Below, piece by piece: positions 55,128-64,000 of a DNA stretch of 64,000 nt. The notes under the pieces were generated by a model. It was given only the letters and a program-made list of their open reading frames with translations, was not told where the DNA came from and did not search any database. The position numbers and the translations under genes were made by a program. The DNA comes from Alloascoidea africana. Its lineage: Eukaryota; Ascomycota; Alloascoideomycetes; Alloascoideales; Alloascoideaceae. Position 1 is the first letter of the stretch. The number at the start of each line of letters is the position of its first letter. The stretch is taken from the NCBI GenBank assembly GCA_030581615.1, contig JAKTTT010000013.1, positions 124,001 through 188,000 of the forward strand. The letters are read 5' to 3'.

Positions 55128-56915
55128 ATGACAGGATACGAGGCCTTTCAATCGAGAAGCGAGTACTTTCAAAGTGCAAAGGAGTTGATCGAAACTGAAC
55201 AAACGTTTAGAGAAGATATTAAACTGTGTCTAACTGTTTATCGCTACAATTTGTATCAGAATCGTCACTACATCATGACGGGGTCCGAAGCCGACAAGAT
55301 TTTTTCAAACATTGATGAACTGATTCTAATTTCGAGTCATTTTCTCTCCGAAGTGGAGGAAATGTTTGAGACGGAAACAAGAGAGAAAGAGATTTGTTAC
55401 ATGACACTGGACCCGGCAAGAAAGCCAGTGGCATTCCCAGTTCCAGAGCCAGTGCCAGTGCCAGTGCCACCGGTTACACCATCCACGACATCGAGTCTAC
55501 GAGACTTTGACGAGTTTGGCCTGTTGTGCGAGCGATTGCCATATCTGTTTCTGCGGTACATGGACAACTTTGAACTTCCGTATACGCGGTATTGTACTGG
55601 ACATACGACGCAGATGGCGACGTTGAAAAGGGTGAAATTGACTGGAGGCCCACGGGTTCACAATTGGTTATCCAAGGCGACCATGACGGTACAAGGGAGG
55701 ACGAAAGCGTGGTCTTTGGAGTCTTTGCTAATTAAACCTGTTCAGAGAATGCTCAAGTATCGACTGCTAATTTCACAAATGAGAGATCATTCAAAACACG
55801 CATGCTCTCCTCAAGTACAAACTTTACTCGATTCCATGTGCACGCGGCTGGACCATTTTGCAAGGAAGGTCAACTCAAGGATAGGTGACCAGACGACCCT
55901 GTTTGCGGCCGAAAGAGCGCTTGTGGGTGACAAGACCAAGGACAAGACCAAGGACAAGAGCAAAAGCAAAAGCAAAAGCAAGAGCAAGAACAAAGAAAAG
56001 GGCAAAAGCATGTTCCGGATCCAGATCCAGAAAAGCCACCGACCGTCTATACACCATCTGGTGTGTGATGATGGCGAGACCCATGCGCTGGTGGAGCGGT
56101 TCAAAACGCGGTATCGATCGCTCATCGATCTCACGAGCACACCACCAGATCTGTCGGTGCTGAGCAATGGTGGCATTATTGACAATGGCGACTCCGAAGG
56201 GCCGGCCAGCAGCAGTGTCATTGACGGTGAGGGATTCCCTTTCAAGCGTGTTCGGACGATCACGGACTGTACGAGCACGTTTGTGCCCGGACCACCTTCT
56301 CCACGGCCGCTACGAACGTGTTCGAGCTTCAGCACGAGCTCGGGTCTAAATCTCAAACAGCATCTGGAGAACAGCAGTCAATTTTTTTCACCACGGATCC
56401 CCGATATTCCTAGTTATCCCGCGACACTTACCACTCTTCCCAAATCTCGGTCTCTTCTGCTTCCACCTTTTTCCCAATTGTCAACGGCGACGGGGTTGTC
56501 TTGTTCATCCACGCCGTCTCCCACGGTACAGGATGCCGTTCTGTCATCGCCGAGTTCTGCAACGACAACTTTTTCGAATACCACGTTCCAATCCGCATGT
56601 ACTTCTCAAACGGAGTTGTCATTCAAGCCACAGAATCAGCATGATGAACAAGAGAAAGAGCAAATGGATGAGAATGGGGAGGAGAATGGGGAGGAGGAGG
56701 ACGAAAGGTGGGAGAATTTCAACCTGCGATTGCTTAAACAACTTTCACTCGCAAGTTTAGAAATCTCGAAACCGCCAATTGAAATACAACGGATAGATAT
56801 ACAACCACAACCACAACCACAAACACCTATTCAAAACAATGCTCAACGATATCAACAGAGACAACACAATAAAACGCCGGTTTTAAAACGGCTTAGCTCC
56901 ATTTTTTTCGGATAA
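55128..56915 (+). CDS. DH-domain RhoGEF without a recognisable PH domain, 595 aa
   Basis: The frame is open from 55101 but that codon is GTG; the first ATG is 55128 (MTGYEAFQSRSEYF). The DH domain spans about residues 12-255: ELIETEQTFREDIKLC (CR1), LPYLFLRYMDNFELPYTRYC, and LLIKPVQRMLKYRLLISQM (CR3), the last being the GTPase-contacting helix. DH proteins load GTP on Rho/Cdc42. A (KDKT)n and (KS)n basic stretch follows (about 270-295), which could bind acidic lipids in place of a PH domain. The rest is Ser/Pro-rich with a poly-Glu stretch (EENGEEEDERWENFNLRLLK) and Gln-Pro repeats. Fus2- and Bud3-like DH proteins also lack a classical PH; which it resembles most is not clear. Confidence 0.85.
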   Translation: MTGYEAFQSRSEYFQSAKELIETEQTFREDIKLCLTVYRYNLYQNRHYIMTGSEADKIFSNIDELILISSHFLSEVEEMFETETREKEICYMTLDPARKPVAFPVPEPVPVPVPPVTPSTTSSLRDFDEFGLLCERLPYLFLRYMDNFELPYTRYCTGHTTQMATLKRVKLTGGPRVHNWLSKATMTVQGRTKAWSLESLLIKPVQRMLKYRLLISQMRDHSKHACSPQVQTLLDSMCTRLDHFARKVNSRIGDQTTLFAAERALVGDKTKDKTKDKSKSKSKSKSKNKEKGKSMFRIQIQKSHRPSIHHLVCDDGETHALVERFKTRYRSLIDLTSTPPDLSVLSNGGIIDNGDSEGPASSSVIDGEGFPFKRVRTITDCTSTFVPGPPSPRPLRTCSSFSTSSGLNLKQHLENSSQFFSPRIPDIPSYPATLTTLPKSRSLLLPPFSQLSTATGLSCSSTPSPTVQDAVLSSPSSATTTFSNTTFQSACTSQTELSFKPQNQHDEQEKEQMDENGEENGEEEDERWENFNLRLLKQLSLASLEISKPPIEIQRIDIQPQPQPQTPIQNNAQRYQQRQHNKTPVLKRLSSIFFG

Positions 56916-57638
56916 CGAACGTTGTGCAGTAGAAACACAAAGACTGATACTCATACCCATGGAAATGGAAATGGAAGTTTCCCTTTTTTTTATTGAAAGA
57001 AGCATGTATTATTAAAAAACGCGACTCAGATCTTTCTATATTATATGTTCCTGTAATTTTTTTTTTTATTTATTCTTTTTCTTTTCATTTTGGGGGGTGA
57101 GATACCATATTCATATTCATGTTCATGTTCATATTTCAGCATCATTACAATTTATCACTTTACTCATACACAACTGGTTAGTTTGTTGTGTTTTTGGATG
57201 AAAGATCAAAAAAAATTGGACTTGAATATAACTGTGTACTTGATTATTAGATTAGATAGGATAGTATGGAAAGTCATATTCGGTTTAGTTTAGATTATTT
57301 CAAATTATAAAATATAATAAATAAGAATAAGAATAAGAATAAGAATAAGAATAAAATTAAAAATATGAATATGAATATGAATATGAATCTTTATGAGTAA
57401 ACTTGTTTTGTTCAGTGTTGGTGGTGTACATCACAGAACGCAAGCGTAAATATCGACACAAGTCTTTTCAAAAAAATTGGTACATTTTTTTTTCTTGGTG
57501 GTTTTTTGAAACCTTTTTCGAGAAAATCCAACAATTGTGTTTGTTCCCACTGGTACATAATCATTTACTCTGAATCACTTTTTTCAATCGATAATTCAAA
57601 CTTTTTGAAGCCCCCCAAAAAGAAGGAAAAGGAGTAAT
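56916..57638. other. Spacer between RhoGEF and RRS1
   Basis: About 720 bp, AT-rich, with (AATAAG)n near 57318-57350 and (AATATG)n near 57362-57388 and a TTCATA/TTCATG array near 57110-57135. No gene is seen. Confidence 0.6.
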
Positions 57639-58366
57639 ATGACTTCAGATGTTAAATTGTAAGGATTTTTGAAAAGTTTTTTGGATCTCATCTCATCTCA
57701 TCCTATCATCTCTTACAACGTTGGGTTTTATTCTTTAGTAAATCTGTAACTGTGGAAAAGCCGATCCCAGTGACATATGACTTGGGCAATCTTGCGATTT
57801 TTGATATGAATCCTTTAGATTTGGATACATTGGAATTGGAAGATGGATTAAAATCAAGGACAAGAGATAATGTTCAACTTTTGATAAATCAGATTTTATC
57901 ATTGCCTATTAAAACAAGTACGGAAAGTACGACGGGGAGTGGTGGTTCAAATGTTCAAAATGCGTCTATGGCGCTTGTTGTTTTACCAGAACCCAGCACG
58001 CCAATACCACGAGAAAAGCCATTACCCAAGCCCAAAGCACCGACGAAATGGGAACAATTTGCAGCTCGAAAGGGTATCAAGGCCAAGACAAAGAGTGGGA
58101 AACTTGTTTATGATGAAGAGAAAGGTGAATGGGTGCCGAAATGGGGGTATAAGGGGAAAAATAAAGATGCAGAGAACCAATGGCTTGTGGAGGTGGATGA
58201 GCAAGGTCATGTTGATGGAAAGGGCAACACCAAGAGTAAAGGTAAAGGAGTTAAGCGTGGAGCAGAAGAAGATCTTGTGGATCCACGGACGTTGAAACGA
58301 AGGGAGAGGAAAGAGTTGATAAAGAAGAATGAGCGACAAAGAAAGAAGAACTTGTCGAGGAAGTGA
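57639..58366 (+). CDS. RRS1: Ribosome biogenesis regulator Rrs1, spliced, 215 aa
   Basis: Rrs1 with Rpf2 brings the 5S RNP into the 90S/pre-60S particle. Exon 1 is only 20 nt (57639-57658, MTSDVK plus 2 nt); exon 2 is 57739-58366. The intron is 80 nt with donor GTAAGG, a weak branch site TTACAAC and acceptor TTTAG. The product starts VTVEKPIPVTYDLGNLAIFD, almost identical in pattern to yeast Rrs1, then TRDNVQLLINQILSLP, KAPTKWEQFAARKGI and KLVYDEEKGEWVPKWGYKG, with a Lys/Arg-rich nucleolar tail (KRRERKELIKKNERQRKKN). Length matches the family. Confidence 0.96.
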
Positions 58367-58556
58367 TGATATATATAAAAAAAAAGGTAGAAATGTTAGA
58401 GTATTGAGGAATTGGAGTACCGAATGGGCAAGTATAATATGTAAAGGAATTGTAGATTGTGGACACTGTAGGAGAGTAGTCTTTTTTTCCCCTGTTTGGT
58501 AGAGGTTTGGAGGGAAGTGTTCACCACTCGGGAAGAAGAGTGCACAAGTGAGAATC

Positions 58557-59413
58557 ATGTCTGAACGACGACGGCTGAAGCTCACGACGTTTGTTTCCAC
58601 GAAATACGTACCTATAATCGATGTAAGATTGTGTTTTGGCTTGAAGGTGGTATAGAGTTGGGTGATTGAGTGATTGATTGACCCGGAATGTGTGTATTTA
58701 CTAGGCTATATTGCGGGCGAGTAACCTGGATGAAATTACTACAAGACGACTACGAAATGCACTTCAGGAGTTGTTTGAGGTGGACCTTGGTCCGTACAAA
58801 GTATGGGTGGATTGTCAGTGTTTATGTTGGTTTGTGATTGTGTTCACTAACGGTAGGGGAGGGATATCAGGATGAAGTGAATGAGTTGATAGCTACTCGC
58901 CTGCGAAGTCTTGTTGCAGAGCGGGAAGCCGCGGAGGCAGCAGCAGCAGCAGAAGAAGCAGCAGAAGAAGAAGAAGAAGTAGAGGAACACGAACCTGAAA
59001 GCAGTTATTCACCGCGAGGAGCGCACACACCAAACAGCCCGTATTCTCCCCGAGGGCCCAACTCCCCTCGCCGGCGGGAGCAGCGGGACCAGTGGGACCC
59101 GTGGGACCAGCAGGACAGGCACTATGAGAGGGACAGCTGGAACAGCCGAGAGCACCGCAACGGCAACGGCAACGGGCGAGGACACTCGAGTGGTCCGTAC
59201 CCAGCACCGCAAGCACCGCAAGCACCGCAGCGCTACGATGGCAGGGCGAGAGACCGGCACCACAAGCGAGGGCGGTACGAGTACGAGGACGAGTGGGACC
59301 GCGAGTGGGACTCCAGCGACAGGCGGCGACGGCACGGAGACGGCTACGGCTACGATGGAGATGGGCATGGACATGGACATGGAGATGGACATGGCTACGA
59401 CAGCAGATGGTGA
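58557..59413 (+). CDS. DEK_C-domain protein with an Arg/Asp/Gly-rich tail, spliced, 234 aa
   Basis: Exons 58557-58622, 58705-58800 and 58871-59413; total 235 codons with stop. Introns are 82 nt (GTAAGA...ACTAG) and 70 nt (GTATGG, branch CACTAAC, ATATCAG). The spliced N-terminus reads YVPIIDAILRASNLDEITTR, then RLRNALQELFEVDLGPYKDE, a helical DEK_C-type domain (about residues 17-70) as found at the start of Uaf30/Tri1 SWIB proteins, where it contacts nucleic acid or chromatin. There is no SWIB domain here. An Ala/Glu coil follows, then YSPRG repeats, then a low-complexity tail rich in Arg, Asp, Gly and His (GDGHGHGHGDGHGYDSRW). The tail suggests an RNA-linked nuclear role; that is inference. 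The exact 3' end of the reading frame is the least certain part. Confidence 0.7.
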
Positions 59414-59926
59414 GCTGGTCTCTCTCTCTCTCTCTCTCTCTCTATGTGTTCAGATGAGTCGAAGGCGGCCGCCAAGCGAAAAAGCCCGTTATTTCCTCCC
59501 GCTGGATCTCCAGCCATTGCACTCCACGGTTGTGCCTCTCTTCTCTTCTCTACTCTTCTCTACTCTACTCCATACTCCATACTCCGTACTCCGTACTCTG
59601 TACTCTCGCTCTCGCCCCGTCCTCCTCGGCTCTGTGCTCCAGCCGCCACGACCCCCAACGGCCCGTGGCGCAGACCCGGTGGCGGGAGTTATCGGTGACG
59701 CGGCGGCGGCACGGCGCAGGTGGCGGCCTCGGAGATAGTGGCCTTTTTGCCCTTTTGCCCTTTTCCCTTTTCCCTTTTAGCTTCTTGCTCTCCCACAAGC
59801 CACCACCCAACTATAAATTAACCTTCCCTCCTCTCCTCCACATCTCCTTCCCCCATCCTATTAAAGTCCGTTCTTTCCGCTCTTTCAACCCTTAATATAT
59901 AATTCTACCCCCCCACGACCACGAGC
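59414..59926. promoter_or_regulatory. ABC-transporter promoter with CT-rich repeats
   Basis: About 510 bp. Contains (TC)n at about 59419-59443, TACTC/CTCT decamer-like repeats near 59540-59610 and pyrimidine-rich sequence up to the ATG at 59927. No gene is called in it. Confidence 0.5.
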
Positions 59927-62900
59927 ATGAGCATGAGCGACTCGCCTCGAGACCGCAAGGAGGAAGCTGGCACCTTCGACGACACAGAAGTGTCCTTGAA
60001 CGATACCCGTTCCCGTTCCTCTTCCTCCTCCACCAGAAAATCAAACAAGAAAAAAAATCCAGATTCAGCAGATCCAAAAGATGACCCTTTCTCCCATTTG
60101 CCTCCCCATGAAGCCGAAATCCTCCGCAGACAGGTCCACACCGATGAATTCACCTCCTCTTTGAAAACCCTCTACCGCTATGTTTACACCTGGTCTGACT
60201 ATTTGCTTCTGTTTTCTGCCTATGCAAGCTCCATCATTTCAGGTGCCCTTATCCCCATGATGACCATCATCGTTGGCCAACTCACCCAAAAACTCACAGA
60301 TTTCTTTGCAACTGGTAATGACCCAGACGGCTTCCAGCGCGACGTGAACCATTTCACCCTCTGGTTCGTTTACCTCGGCATTGGCGTCGGCGTCTTTACC
60401 TACCTCCATACCTGTCTACATGTCATTGCCGGTGAAATCATAACTGGTCGTATCCAAGAACGTTATCTATATGCAATGTTACACCAAAATATCCCTTACT
60501 TTGACAATATGGGCGCTGGTGAAGTCACGGAAAGAATTAGTACCGACACCCGTCTTATTCAAGATGGTATCTCCCAAAAAGCTGGCCTAATTGCTGAAGG
60601 TTTGGCCCAGTTCATCTCCGCCTTTGTCATCGGTTTCACCCAATCTTGGAAACTCGCCTTGATCTTGTCAAGTAGTATCGTGGCCATTTTTGGAAGCATG
60701 ATGGTCGGCTCAATCTTCATCATGAAATATACAAACAAAGGACTCGAATCCTATGCAAAGGCTTCTTCCATTGCAGAAGAAGTCTTTTCAACAATCAGAA
60801 ATGTAGTTGCCTTTGGAACTCAACATCGTCTCACTCAAGCCTATGATAGCCACATTCTCGTCTCAAGAGGCCTGGGCGTGAAAAAGGGCATTTCACTCGC
60901 CGCCATGGTTGCTTGCATCTGGTGCTTTATGTATCTAACCTATGGCCTTGCCTTTTGGCAAGGGTCCCGTTTCATCGCCTGGCATGACGTTGACGTTTCC
61001 GACGTTATCACCACCGTAATGGCAATCATCATTGGTGCCTTTTCCCTAGGTAACTCGGCCCCCCATTTCCAAGCCCTTGGTTCCGCCCTAGGTGCTGCAA
61101 ACAAAATCTTTGCAACAATCGATCGTGTCCCCTCCATTGTTTGTGATGATGATGACACAGGCTCCAAAATCGAAAACCTGGTCGGTGAAATTGAACTGAA
61201 ACACTTAAAATGCATATATCCTTCCAGACCCAATGTGGTTGTTCTTCCCGACATGTCTTTGAAAATCAACCCAGGTGAAACGGTTGCTCTCGTGGGCGCT
61301 TCCGGATCCGGAAAATCAACAATTATCGGCCTCTTGGAAAGATTCTACGAATTCGTCGGTGGTGAAATTTTGATCGATGGTCACAATATTCAGGACCTGA
61401 ATGTGAAATGGTTAAGACAACAAATCGCTCTCGTATCTCAAGAACCTGTATTATTTGCCTGTACAATCTACGAAAACATTACGTATGGTTTGGTCGGTAC
61501 GAAATACGAAAATGAGTCCGATCAAGTCAAACGTGAGTTGGTGATCGAGGCTTGTAAACAGGCAAACGCTTGGGATTTTATCCAAGATATGCCCGAAGGT
61601 TTGGAAACAAGTGTTGGTGAACGCGGTTTACTCATGTCTGGAGGTCAAAAACAAAGAATTGCAATTGCAAGAGCCATTGTTTCCCAACCGAAAATTCTTT
61701 TGCTCGATGAGGCAACATCTGCTCTGGACACAAAATCAGAAGGAATTGTTCAAGATGCCTTGGACAAGGCTTCCAAATCCAGAACAACCATTGTAATTGC
61801 ACATCGTCTCTCCACAATTAAAGATGCTGATAATATCGTTGTAATGTCCCATGGCCGAATTATCGAACAAGGGAAACATGCAGAATTACTTCAAAACCGT
61901 GGTGCCTATTACGATCTGGTCGAAGCACAAACAATTGTAAAGTCAAAGATCGAGGAAAGAGCACAGGATTTGGAATTACAGGACCCGACAATGGTTGTTG
62001 AAGCCGCAGAGCTAGAGCAAGAAAAGGCACAACTCTATAGACCCGAAACTGCAGATTTGGAAGCGGCAAACATGTTGGAAAAATACAACACTGGAAAGTC
62101 AATTTCAAGCCAGGTTTTAAAACAAAAATCTGTACAAGAGATTAAACGTCCTAGTCTATGGACCTCTATGAAGTTTCTCTACAGTCTGAACAAAAAGGAA
62201 AAATACCATATGCTTGCTGGATCCATATGCGCGGTTATCGGTGGAGGTGGCTACCCCGTTCTCGCAGTCCTATTTGCCAAAATCGTTTCTGCACTCTCGG
62301 TTCTCCCCGATCAATACGGATGGATGAGAAGTGAAATTAACAAGTATAGTGGATTTTTATTAATGCTTGGTATCATCGAATTGGTCAATTATACAATCAT
62401 GATTAGTTTGATGGGTTATGCAAGTGAGCATTTGGTAAGAAACATCCGTCTATACGTTTTCAAGCAACTTGTTAGACAAGACATTGAATTCTTCGACCAT
62501 GATGAAAATTCCTCCGGTTCATTGGTATCCATGTTGGCTAAAGATGCACAAGAAGTGGAAGGTCTCGGTGGTGGCACAATTGCCCAAATCCTATGTTCTA
62601 TAGTGACTCTGGTTGGTGGTGTGATTCTTGCCATTGCCGTCAATTGGAGACTTGGTCTGGTTTGTACCGCCACTGTGCCATTACTGGTCGGATGCGGATT
62701 CATCCGATTCCACATTATTGGATTGTTGGAAGAACAGAGCAAACAGGCAAATGAATCTTCTGCTTCCTATGCTTGTGAAGCAACCTCGGCAATTAGAACC
62801 GTGGCCGCTTTGACCCGACAAGAAGGTGTTTACAAAACATATCATGACATTATTCAAGGCAGAATTAGAAAATCCGCAATTTCAGTGGCAAAATCAGCTT

Positions 62901-63922
62901 CTCTATTTGGTGTAGGACAAGGAATTGTTCCCTGGATCATGGGTCTTGGTTTTTGGTACGGTTCAACTTTGATGAAAGAGGGAAAATCCACAACTTTCCA
63001 ATACTTTGTTGCATTTATTTCCGTCATTTTTGGTGCTCAAACCGCAGGTGCTGTTTTTTCATTTGCTCCTGGAATGGGCAAGGCAAAACAGGCAACTGAG
63101 AATGTTTATAAAGTGTTACAAGGTGTACCGAAAATCGACATTTGGTCTCCCAAGGGCAAGAATGTGAATGAATCTGAGGTTAATGGTGATATTGAATTTC
63201 AAGATGTTCATTTCCGATACCCCACACGTCCAGAGGTGCCTGTTTTAAGAGGATTAAATCTCAAAGTTAAAAAGGGCCAATACATCGGTCTTGTTGGATC
63301 CTCCGGTTGTGGTAAAAGTACAACAATCGGATTGATTGAGAGATTTTACGATCCTTTACATGGCAAAGTTTTACTCGATGGACAAGATATAAGTGAATTG
63401 AACATTAACGATTACAGAAAGACAATTTCACTTGTACAGCAAGAGCCGGTTCTCTATTCTGGAAGCATTCGAGAAAACATTGTACTTGGAACAGATCGTG
63501 AAGTTAATGAGGAGGATATTATCGAGGCAAGTAAAATGGCAAACATTCATGATTTTGTCAGTTCTTTACCCAATGGTTATGATACGTTATGTGGATCCAA
63601 AGGTGCGTTATTATCAGGAGGACAAAAGCAAAGAATTGCAATTGCCCGAGCATTAATAAGAAATCCCAAAATTCTTCTATTGGATGAGGCCACAAGTGCA
63701 TTGGATAGTGAATCTGAAAAAATTGTGCAAAGTGCCATTGATGCTGCAGCAAAGGGTAGAACAACAATTGCAGTTGCACATCGATTGAGTACTATACAAC
63801 ATGCAGATACAATCTACGTTTTTGAAAATGGAAAGATATTGGAACAGGGTACTCATGATCAATTGATGGCTAACAAACTCCGATATTATGAACTTGTGAA
63901 GTTACAATCATTAGAAAATTGA
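59927..63922 (+). CDS. Full-size ABCB (MDR/Pmd1-type) transporter, 1331 aa
   Basis: Two TMD-NBD halves in one chain. NBD1: Walker A GASGSGKST (about 456-464), signature LMSGGQKQR (about 569), Walker B ILLLDEATSALD (about 590). NBD2: Walker A GSSGCGKST (about 1123), signature LLSGGQKQR (about 1229), Walker B ILLLDEATSALD (about 1250). Both H-loops are present (VIAHRLSTI, VAHRLSTIQ). Both ATP sites look canonical, unlike the degenerate site of CFTR-like ABCCs. Each TMD has about six helices (YLLLFSAYASSIISGALIPM; KYHMLAGSICAVIGGGGYPV). Fungal relatives (Pmd1, P-glycoprotein-like) export drugs or lipids; Ste6-type a-factor exporters are the other possibility, but the high symmetry of the halves favours the Pmd1/MDR group. 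Only about 80 nt of its 3' flank lie in this window. Confidence 0.94.
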   Translation: MSMSDSPRDRKEEAGTFDDTEVSLNDTRSRSSSSSTRKSNKKKNPDSADPKDDPFSHLPPHEAEILRRQVHTDEFTSSLKTLYRYVYTWSDYLLLFSAYASSIISGALIPMMTIIVGQLTQKLTDFFATGNDPDGFQRDVNHFTLWFVYLGIGVGVFTYLHTCLHVIAGEIITGRIQERYLYAMLHQNIPYFDNMGAGEVTERISTDTRLIQDGISQKAGLIAEGLAQFISAFVIGFTQSWKLALILSSSIVAIFGSMMVGSIFIMKYTNKGLESYAKASSIAEEVFSTIRNVVAFGTQHRLTQAYDSHILVSRGLGVKKGISLAAMVACIWCFMYLTYGLAFWQGSRFIAWHDVDVSDVITTVMAIIIGAFSLGNSAPHFQALGSALGAANKIFATIDRVPSIVCDDDDTGSKIENLVGEIELKHLKCIYPSRPNVVVLPDMSLKINPGETVALVGASGSGKSTIIGLLERFYEFVGGEILIDGHNIQDLNVKWLRQQIALVSQEPVLFACTIYENITYGLVGTKYENESDQVKRELVIEACKQANAWDFIQDMPEGLETSVGERGLLMSGGQKQRIAIARAIVSQPKILLLDEATSALDTKSEGIVQDALDKASKSRTTIVIAHRLSTIKDADNIVVMSHGRIIEQGKHAELLQNRGAYYDLVEAQTIVKSKIEERAQDLELQDPTMVVEAAELEQEKAQLYRPETADLEAANMLEKYNTGKSISSQVLKQKSVQEIKRPSLWTSMKFLYSLNKKEKYHMLAGSICAVIGGGGYPVLAVLFAKIVSALSVLPDQYGWMRSEINKYSGFLLMLGIIELVNYTIMISLMGYASEHLVRNIRLYVFKQLVRQDIEFFDHDENSSGSLVSMLAKDAQEVEGLGGGTIAQILCSIVTLVGGVILAIAVNWRLGLVCTATVPLLVGCGFIRFHIIGLLEEQSKQANESSASYACEATSAIRTVAALTRQEGVYKTYHDIIQGRIRKSAISVAKSASLFGVGQGIVPWIMGLGFWYGSTLMKEGKSTTFQYFVAFISVIFGAQTAGAVFSFAPGMGKAKQATENVYKVLQGVPKIDIWSPKGKNVNESEVNGDIEFQDVHFRYPTRPEVPVLRGLNLKVKKGQYIGLVGSSGCGKSTTIGLIERFYDPLHGKVLLDGQDISELNINDYRKTISLVQQEPVLYSGSIRENIVLGTDREVNEEDIIEASKMANIHDFVSSLPNGYDTLCGSKGALLSGGQKQRIAIARALIRNPKILLLDEATSALDSESEKIVQSAIDAAAKGRTTIAVAHRLSTIQHADTIYVFENGKILEQGTHDQLMANKLRYYELVKLQSLEN

Positions 63923-64000
63923 ACAACCTTGTTGTGTGTGTGTGTGTGATGTGATGTGATGTTTTTGGATATTTTGCTGTTTTCTCTCATAATTTTTGGC

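Noticed and set aside
59419-59443. TC dinucleotide run considered as a CRISPR-like or structured array
   Set aside because: Plain microsatellite; no spacer pattern. No CRISPR-like array occurs in the window.
59009-59738. Long frames in the tail of the DEK_C gene and beyond, both strands
   Set aside because: Shifted readings of the Gly/Asp/His repeat; only the frame continuing the DEK_C domain is supported.

Overview
The window is nuclear DNA of a budding yeast or a close ascomycete relative (Saccharomycotina-like). It holds about 21 protein genes, one tRNA gene and a few old LTR-retrotransposon remains. The evidence is single-copy yeast housekeeping genes (KOG1, PRO1, PPE1, SDH1, RRS1, RPC25, PEX20, ATG33/SCM4 family), short introns of mostly 56-114 nt with GTAAGT/GTATGT/GTACGT donors and CTAAC-type branch sites, and a yeast-like tRNA-Thr(UGU). 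I reconstructed 23 introns in 12 genes. That is far denser than in Saccharomyces cerevisiae, and with the full-size ABCB/Pmd1-type transporter it suggests an early-diverging yeast lineage. The species is not determinable from the sequence alone.

Layout. 0-10.5 kb: a small serine-rich hypothetical gene, then two divergently placed paralogous RhoGAP genes separated by 3.4 kb. 10.5-15.2 kb: tRNA-Thr with a Ty3-like fossil directly upstream of it. 15.2-31.6 kb: PEX20, MTM1, KOG1, PRO1, PPE1, an AVT3/4-type vacuolar amino-acid transporter, SAF4 (CCDC130) and RPC25, almost all spliced. 32-44.5 kb: SDH1, an ATG33/SCM4-family gene, a KSP1-like kinase, an F-BAR-like coiled-coil gene and a fumarate reductase (OSM1/FRD1). 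44.5-47.6 kb: an intergenic stretch with a solo LTR. 47.6-64 kb: a GRAM/VASt sterol-transfer protein (LAM family), a RhoGEF, RRS1, a DEK_C-domain gene and an ABCB transporter, all on the plus strand.

Several genes touch shared themes. TORC1 and nutrient signalling: KOG1, the KSP1-like kinase, the AVT transporter and PPE1. Rho-dependent polarity and membrane shape: two RhoGAPs, a RhoGEF and the F-BAR-like protein. Mitochondria and redox: SDH1, fumarate reductase, MTM1 and the ATG33-like protein. They are not clustered as a unit, and I see no operon-like or biosynthetic-cluster logic.

I did not find a clear new biological system. The best leads are the inverted RhoGAP pair with a shared N-terminal motif outside the GAP domain, three stopless introns of length 3n that make introns look like coding sequence, a 7-nt first exon in SAF4, a fossil retroelement at the RNA polymerase III start zone of a tRNA gene, and a gene-like island at 47.0-47.6 kb that I could not identify.
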